Shown here: in pieces, positions 6,508 to 6,717 of the stretch
Layout: each line of letters begins with the position of its first letter
How positions within the stretch are numbered: position 1 is the first letter of the stretch
Origin: Chitinophagaceae bacterium
Lineage (GTDB): Bacteria; Bacteroidota; Bacteroidia; Chitinophagales; Chitinophagaceae
NCBI GenBank assembly: GCA_947378615.1
Contig: CANCKV010000181.1
Span: 1-6,717 of the forward strand
DNA length: 6,717 nt
Direction of reading: 5' to 3'
Made by a program: the position numbers and the translations under genes
Notes under the pieces: generated by a model
What the model saw: the letters and a program-made list of their open reading frames with translations, nothing else
The model's database searches: none
What the model was told of the DNA's origin: nothing

Positions 6508-6526
6508 TATTATATATTTTTAAATG
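6424..6526 (-). repeat. Near-identical 103-bp 5' block, upstream copy
   Basis: This is the partner of 4955-5057 and lies in direct orientation, 1469 bp away. It covers codons 1-28 and the leader bases ending in the A-rich stretch before the ATG. Recombination between the two blocks would delete one gene body and leave a single intact hybrid gene. Confidence 0.93.
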
Positions 6527-6571
6527 AAAGTTTGTTTATTTCAACTTTATAAGTTATTGGGGAAATAAAAA
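6508..6571 (-). promoter_or_regulatory. Leader and presumed promoter region of the paralog pair
   Basis: This is the only space between the terminator and the ATG of the upstream paralog, so its promoter is expected here. I find no good TAnnTTTG. The stretch contains a small dyad, AACTT-TAT-AAGTT at 6543-6555, flanked by ATTTC (6538-6542) and GAAAT (6562-6566), which can form a nested hairpin. The leader next to the ATG is A/T-only over about 15 bases and has no Shine-Dalgarno. The promoter assignment rests on position only. Confidence 0.35.
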
Positions 6572-6605
6572 AGTGCAGCTAATCACCTACGTTATTAGCT
6601 ACACT
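6572..6605 (-). terminator. Intrinsic terminator upstream of the paralog pair
   Basis: On the minus strand AGTGTAGCTAAT (6605-6594) pairs with ATTAGCTGCACT (6583-6572), 12 bp with one U-G wobble and a 10-base loop, and TTTTTATTT follows. Read on the plus strand the wobble becomes a C-A mismatch, although a T-run (TATTTTTTAA) follows there too. Minus is therefore the better direction: it would end a gene lying to the right and isolate the paralog pair, whose promoter should then lie within 6508-6571. Confidence 0.72.
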
Positions 6606-6717
6606 ATTTTTTAAGAAAGAATACAATGTTTCGTTTGTGAAAAGAATCAGGGTATATACTTATCTGAATCCTTTAGCGCTAGCTACCACAAGTTTGTTTG
6701 GTGGCAATACTCAACCC
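6606..6717. other. Unresolved right edge: end of a minus-strand gene or start of a plus-strand one
   Basis: Two readings are possible. The terminator just to the left favours the 3' end of a minus-strand gene. Two minus frames enter from the edge and stop: one ends ...GLSIATKQTCGS at a TAG (6681-6679), the other ...VEYCHQTNLW at a TAG (6685-6683). Alternatively a plus-strand frame from GTG at 6637 runs open to the edge with a signal-peptide-like start (M-KRIRVYTYLNPLALATTSL), behind an AAGAAAG stretch about 17 bases upstream. None of these peptides is recognisable. An imperfect dyad (GAATCAG at 6644-6650, CTGAATC at 6664-6670) is also present. Confidence 0.3.

Noticed and set aside
6653..6717. 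Possible tRNA-like element on the minus strand, starting GGGT and ending ACCC
   Set aside because: There is no T-loop GTTCRANNC, no plausible anticodon stem and the length is too short for a normal tRNA.

Overview
The window looks like chromosomal DNA from an AT-rich member of the Bacteroidota, probably from the Chitinophagaceae/Sphingobacteriia side. Three things point there: an LspA fragment with the ENEGMAWG-type signature, a TonB-plug/outer-membrane beta-barrel protein of the PF14905 type with a carboxypeptidase-regulatory-like N-domain, and A-rich translation starts without a clear Shine-Dalgarno at the larger genes.

Layout. (1) 1-266, minus: the 5' part of lspA (lipoprotein signal peptidase), running off the left edge. 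(2) 267-896: a 630-bp AT-rich divergent intergenic region. It holds a likely lspA promoter, AT-rich inverted repeats and, close to the next gene, a 7-bp direct repeat (TCATAAC) with an exact 21-bp period that looks like an activator site. (3) 897-3356, plus: a complete 819-aa outer-membrane beta-barrel protein; its start is the ATG at 897, not the in-frame TTG at 825. (4) 3357-3664: a convergent intergenic region with a 15-bp perfect hairpin and then a strong intrinsic terminator. (5) 3665-5038 and 5113-6507, both minus: two tandem paralogous genes of unrecognised function (457 and 464 aa), 74 bp apart and probably co-transcribed, the 464-aa gene first. (6) 6508-6717: the leader of this gene pair, a terminator that separates it from whatever lies to the right, and about 110 bp of unresolved edge sequence.

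The gene pair is the most interesting part. The two proteins align without a single gap over 457 residues, but identity is very uneven (hand count): 28/28 at the N-terminus, about 25% over residues 41-220, about 41% over 221-300 and about 67% over 301-450. At the DNA level the first 28 codons plus 19 bp of leader differ at only 3 of 103 positions, and the match ends abruptly at codon 29. This suggests recent gene conversion or a shared, exchangeable 5' cassette. The 457-aa copy ends at a TAG that aligns exactly with Thr458 of its sister. Beyond that stop the frame continues with a recognisable relic of the sister's acidic C-terminal tail, and homology runs on past both final stop codons. The pair therefore arose by duplication of a unit of roughly 1.47 kb followed by divergence of the middle. 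I do not recognise the family and assign no function. The genes to the left (lspA and the barrel protein) are ordinary envelope genes with no evident functional link to the pair.
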